Shown: positions 61,597-64,000 of the stretch, piece after piece
Layout of the letters: each line of letters begins with the position of its first letter
Numbering within the stretch: the first letter of the stretch is position 1
From: Paracoccus sp. R12_2
GTDB taxonomy: Bacteria > Pseudomonadota > Alphaproteobacteria > Rhodobacterales > Rhodobacteraceae
Direction of reading: 5' to 3'
Assembly (NCBI RefSeq): GCF_017744015.1
Contig: NZ_JAGHRA010000008.1
Span: forward strand, 118,319-182,318
Length of the DNA stretch: 64,000 nt
The notes under the pieces: generated by a model
Told to the model about the DNA's origin: nothing
What the model saw: only the letters and a program-made list of their open reading frames with translations
Databases searched by the model: none
Made by a program: the position numbers and the translations under genes

Positions 61597-61749
61597 TCAG
61601 CTGTTGCTGTTGCTGCGGCTGTTGCTGCGCGATGCACCGCTGTCGCTGCCGTTGCGACGACGCGCCGCCTTGCGCCGCTTGCGCCGACGACGGCCCTTGC
61701 CGCCTGCACCGTAGACTTGTTCCAGTTCCAGTTCGTTAAGGTCACGCAT
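61597..61749 (-). CDS. 50-aa cationic double-glycine-type precursor peptide
   Basis: This small gene encodes a peptide with leader MRDLNELELEQVYGA and a strongly basic core. Leu4, Asn5, Glu8, Leu9, Val12, Gly14 and Ala15 fall at -12, -11, -8, -7, -4, -2 and -1 of the double-glycine consensus, so the C39 exporter would cut after Gly14-Ala15 and release a 35-residue peptide with 11 Arg and 3 Lys against one Asp. It has no Cys. The tail (residues 33-50) is Ser/Asn-rich. A GGAG site lies 7 bp upstream of the ATG. The operon also contains exporter, adaptor, kinase and regulator genes. The longer frame reading through is not a gene. Confidence 0.78.
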   Translation of the reverse strand: MRDLNELELEQVYGAGGKGRRRRKRRKAARRRNGSDSGASRSNSRSNSNS

Positions 61750-61858
61750 GGTCTTGCTCCTTGTTGTTGCGCAGGCTTGCCTGCCTTGCCTGACCATCGA
61801 AGCAGCCGCGCCCGCATGTGCCAACGTGACTGTCAGAAAGGGGCCGGTTTCTTCGCGA

Positions 61859-61887
61859 ATTCTAATGTTGCTCTGTTTTTCGGTTAA
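61859..61887 (-). promoter_or_regulatory. Candidate promoter of the peptide-export operon
   Basis: On the minus strand TTAACC (61887-61882) and TAGAAT (61864-61859) are separated by 17 bp. An 11-bp palindrome CCGATCATCGG (61894-61904) lies just upstream of the -35 box and could bind an activator such as the operon's own OmpR-type regulator. The predicted leader is about 100 nt. Confidence 0.4.
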
Positions 61888-61950
61888 TCTGGGCCGATCA
61901 TCGGAGGCCTTCGGGGCCGAAAACCCGTCATTAAGATCAATATGAATGCG

Positions 61951-61980
61951 CGCGCGGCGGAGAAATTTCCCCGCCGCGCG
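61951..61980. terminator. Hairpin between nir/cyn operon and peptide operon
   Basis: CGCGCGGCGG/CCGCCGCGCG form a perfect 10-bp stem with a 10-nt palindromic loop (AGAAATTTCC), 57 bp after the formate/nitrite channel stop on the minus strand. It probably ends that transcript. Confidence 0.6.
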
Positions 61981-62036
61981 AATCATTCTTGTCGTGGAAA
62001 TGCGGCCCGCTGGCCGCCTGAATGCCGTCTGGGCCG

Positions 62037-62888
62037 TTACTCGGCCGGAACCGGCGCCGGTTCGGCTGATCCGGCAGGAAAACGCTCCAGTTCCGGCGAG
62101 GTGCGATGATGCGTCGAATAGATCATCGCGCCGACAAAGGTCAGCCCGCCGACCAGATTGCCGACAACAGTCGGGATCTCGTTCCAGATCAGGTAATCCA
62201 TGATCGTGAAATTGCCGCCCAGAAGCAGACCGGCCGGGAACAGGAACATGTTCACGATCGAGTGTTCGAACCCCATGTAGAAGAAGACAAGGATCGGCAT
62301 CCACATTGCCATGACCTTGCCCGAGACGCTGGTCGACATCATCGCCGCGACCACCCCGGTCGAGACCATCCAGTTGCACATCACCGCACGGACGAACAGA
62401 GTCAGCATCCCAGCGGCGCCGTGTGCCGCATAGCCGACGGTCCTGCCTTCACCGATATGGCCGATCTTCTCGCCCACCGCGTTTGGCGCCTCGGACCAGC
62501 CGAATGTGACGATGATCGCCATGAAGATCGCGACCGTGAAGGCGCCCGCGAAATTGCCGCAGAACACAAGGCCCCAGTTGCGCAGCATTCCCTTCATCGT
62601 GACGCCGCGCCGTTTGTCGATCAGGGCCAGCGGAACCAGCGTGAAGACACCGGTCAGCAGGTCGAAGCCCATCAGGTACAGCATGCAGAACCCGACCGGG
62701 AAAAGCAGCGCACCGATCAGCGGGTTGCCGGTATTGACGGTGACGGTCACCGCGAACGCAGCGGCCAGGGCCAGGATCGCGCCGGCCATATAGGCGCGGA
62801 TCAACGTGTCCTTGGTGGACATGAAGACCTTGGCCTCGCCTGCGTCGATCATCTTCTTGGCGAAATCGGGGGGATTGACGTATGACAT
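62037..62888 (-). CDS. Formate/nitrite transporter family channel (NirC/FocA-like)
   Basis: This 283-aa membrane protein is of the FNT family with six helices and the family motif stretches (VGFCMLYLMGFDLLTGVFTL, GNFAGAFTVAIFM, GFEHSIVNMFLFP with the conserved His). It follows cynS and nirD in the operon, so nitrite is the most likely substrate, although formate cannot be excluded. The C-terminal tail is short, Pro-rich and soluble. Confidence 0.88.
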   Translation of the reverse strand: MSYVNPPDFAKKMIDAGEAKVFMSTKDTLIRAYMAGAILALAAAFAVTVTVNTGNPLIGALLFPVGFCMLYLMGFDLLTGVFTLVPLALIDKRRGVTMKGMLRNWGLVFCGNFAGAFTVAIFMAIIVTFGWSEAPNAVGEKIGHIGEGRTVGYAAHGAAGMLTLFVRAVMCNWMVSTGVVAAMMSTSVSGKVMAMWMPILVFFYMGFEHSIVNMFLFPAGLLLGGNFTIMDYLIWNEIPTVVGNLVGGLTFVGAMIYSTHHRTSPELERFPAGSAEPAPVPAE

Positions 62889-62927
62889 TCTTCTACCTTC
62901 CTGTTCTTTTTGCGGCGTTTCCGGTTC

Positions 62928-63392
62928 TCACCAGTTGGAATAGGCCAGATACTTGCCCGACATGGTCAGCCGGACGCGGTCGCCTTTCGGGCTGGGTTCG
63001 CGTTCGACATCCATTGAAAAATCGATCGCCGACATGATGCCGTTGCCGAATTCCTCGTTGATCAGCGCCTTGATGGTCGGCCCATAGACGCCGACGATCT
63101 CGTAGAGGCGATAGATGCAGGGATCGGTCGGCACGGCCTGTTCCCAGACCTTCAGCGGGCTTTCGGTCAGGACCTCGACCGCGCTGTCCGGCAGGCCCAG
63201 AAGATCGGCGAAGGCACGGGCCTTGGCTTCGGGAAACGCGTTCATCCCGGTCGCCGCGGAATGCAGCCAGACGGGGGACATGCCGATTTCCTCGGCCATC
63301 TGCGCCCAGCCCAACCCGGTGCGTTTCTTGGCGCGCAGGATCATCGCGGTCACGTCGTCGCGGGTTGTTTCGTCGATGGTGATCTTGTTCAT
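62928..63392 (-). CDS. cynS: Cyanate hydratase (cyanase)
   Basis: This 154-aa protein is a full-length cyanase: an N-terminal helix-turn-helix-like region and the catalytic C-terminal part with Arg95, Glu98 and Ser121 in IYRLYEIVGVYGP and GIMSAIDFS, matching Arg96, Glu99 and Ser122 of E. coli. It converts cyanate and bicarbonate to ammonia and carbon dioxide. Its place between nirD and a nitrite channel points to joint control under nitrogen limitation. The start at 63392 matches the family N terminus. Confidence 0.93.
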   Translation of the reverse strand: MNKITIDETTRDDVTAMILRAKKRTGLGWAQMAEEIGMSPVWLHSAATGMNAFPEAKARAFADLLGLPDSAVEVLTESPLKVWEQAVPTDPCIYRLYEIVGVYGPTIKALINEEFGNGIMSAIDFSMDVEREPSPKGDRVRLTMSGKYLAYSNW

Positions 63393-63403
63393 GTCGGCTC
63401 CTC

Positions 63404-63739
63404 TCAGGCGGCCCGGCTGCGGGCGATAAGGTCGGTGGTGATCAGGATGCGTCCGGCCTCGACCCGGACGGGCCATGTGCGGACCGCGCCGTCATCGGCG
63501 CCCTGCGCCAGCCCGGTCGTCATGTCGAAGACCCAGTTATGCAGCGGGCAGGTGACGAAACTGCCATGGACGATGCCCTCGGACAGCGGGCCGCCCTTGT
63601 GCGGGCAACGGTCGTCCAGCGCGAAGACGCGATCATCGGCGGTGCGAAACAGCGCGACGCAGCCTTCGGGGGTCTTGATGACGCGGGCGCCCTGCTGCGG
63701 AATATCCTCAAGCGCGGCGATATCGACGAACAGGCTCAT
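63404..63739 (-). CDS. nirD: Nitrite reductase (NADH) small subunit, Rieske-type
   Basis: This 111-aa protein is a single Rieske domain with Cys45-x-His47 (CPHKGG) and Cys64-x2-His67 (CPLHNWVF) as the 2Fe-2S ligands. It is the small subunit of assimilatory NADH-dependent nitrite reductase. The start overlaps the nirB stop by 4 bp, so the subunits are coupled. Confidence 0.9.
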   Translation of the reverse strand: MSLFVDIAALEDIPQQGARVIKTPEGCVALFRTADDRVFALDDRCPHKGGPLSEGIVHGSFVTCPLHNWVFDMTTGLAQGADDGAVRTWPVRVEAGRILITTDLIARSRAA

Positions 63740-64000
63740 TCGGCGGCCTCCAGGGTCAGATCGGCCAGGGGCGACCATTTCGGAGTTTCGGATGGGGTGG
63801 AATGATCGGCCCATGGATCGCGGCGATAGACCGACTGGCTGATCTCGAACCGTTCGACCAGCGCCCTGCGGTTATCCAGATCGTCCACAACCTGGGCGAT
63901 GACCCAATCAAGCCCGACCTTGGCGACCCATTTATGGGCCCGGTCCAGGTATTTCGCATGTTCGCGATACAGCTGGACGAACGCCGCGACGATCTGCACC
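63736..64000 (-). CDS. nirB: Nitrite reductase (NADH) large subunit, C-terminal part (partial)
   Basis: Only the last 87 residues lie in the window; the gene continues beyond the right edge. The segment (AAFVQLYREHAKYLDRAHKW, WVIAQVVDDLDNRRALVERF) corresponds to the C terminus of the NirB siroheme-iron-sulfur subunit. It overlaps nirD by 4 bp. With NirD it reduces nitrite to ammonia in the cytosol. Confidence 0.8.
   Translation of the reverse strand, partial: VQIVAAFVQLYREHAKYLDRAHKWVAKVGLDWVIAQVVDDLDNRRALVERFEISQSVYRRDPWADHSTPSETPKWSPLADLTLEAAE

Noticed and set aside
61597..62379. A 260-aa leftward frame covering the peptide gene
   Set aside because: Its upstream part runs through a terminator-like hairpin and the 3' part of the formate/nitrite channel gene in another frame. 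Only the last 50 codons, with their own RBS, make sense as a gene.

Overview
The window is GC-rich, with short intergenic gaps, many 4-bp ATGA stop/start overlaps and long co-directional operons. Its gene families (pxpBCA, acuI, PHB depolymerase, formamidase with an AmiS/UreI channel, nirBD with cynS, serralysin-type RTX protease) fit an alphaproteobacterium of the Rhodobacteraceae, most like Paracoccus. This assignment is inferred from gene content; no rRNA or tRNA gene was seen.

Layout. (1) 0-3.2 kb: a DUF2848 gene followed by the three 5-oxoprolinase subunits (pxpB, pxpC, pxpA). (2) 3.3-6 kb: an RHH regulator with a palindromic operator, a PHB-depolymerase-type esterase and a C45-type Ntn hydrolase. 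(3) 6.1-9.4 kb: an FAD-linked 2-hydroxyacid oxidase opposite a FadR-type regulator and acrylyl-CoA reductase. (4) 9.4-28.5 kb: a large catabolic locus. Eleven closely spaced leftward genes (two type I CoA-transferase subunits, CaiB/BaiF, 2-hydroxyacid dehydrogenase, class II aldolase, FGGY kinase, TPP enzyme, molybdopterin reductase, AhpD-like protein, rhodanese, acyl-CoA ligase) diverge from a PotABCD-like transporter, an IclR regulator and an aldehyde dehydrogenase. The divergent promoter carries two copies of a 19-bp near-palindrome. (5) 28.5-34 kb: a small exported protein, a 1113-aa serralysin-like RTX protease and an M24 peptidase. (6) 34.2-39.5 kb: a Dpp-type peptide ABC transporter. 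(7) 39.7-46.6 kb: a formamidase operon (fmdA, AmiS/UreI channel, FmdB zinc ribbon) diverging from an NCS1 permease fused through a Cys cluster to a histidine kinase, then a REC-histidine kinase protein and a convergent OmpR-type regulator. (8) 46.8-54.8 kb: a DUF4394 protein, two ECF sigma/anti-sigma pairs, an HTTM/DCC pair, Asp-rich secreted proteins including a subtilase, and a small RTX protein. (9) 54.9-61.75 kb: one leftward operon with a 50-aa cationic double-glycine-type peptide, a ParB/Srx-like protein, an HlyD adaptor, a C39-peptidase ABC exporter, a histidine kinase and an OmpR regulator. (10) 62-64 kb: nirB (partial), nirD, cynS and a formate/nitrite channel.

Two systems stand out. 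The first is the peptide-export operon at 54.9-61.75 kb. It joins a strongly cationic, Cys-free, Ser/Asn-tailed precursor, a ParB-fold protein of unknown role, an export machine and a dedicated two-component system, and looks like a secreted signal or antimicrobial. The second is the transporter-kinase system at 42-46.6 kb. It sits opposite the formamidase operon across a promoter region with four TGTAAT elements in 62 bp, two of them spaced 10 bp apart as OmpR-family regulators like. No IS element, CRISPR array or phage segment was recognised.
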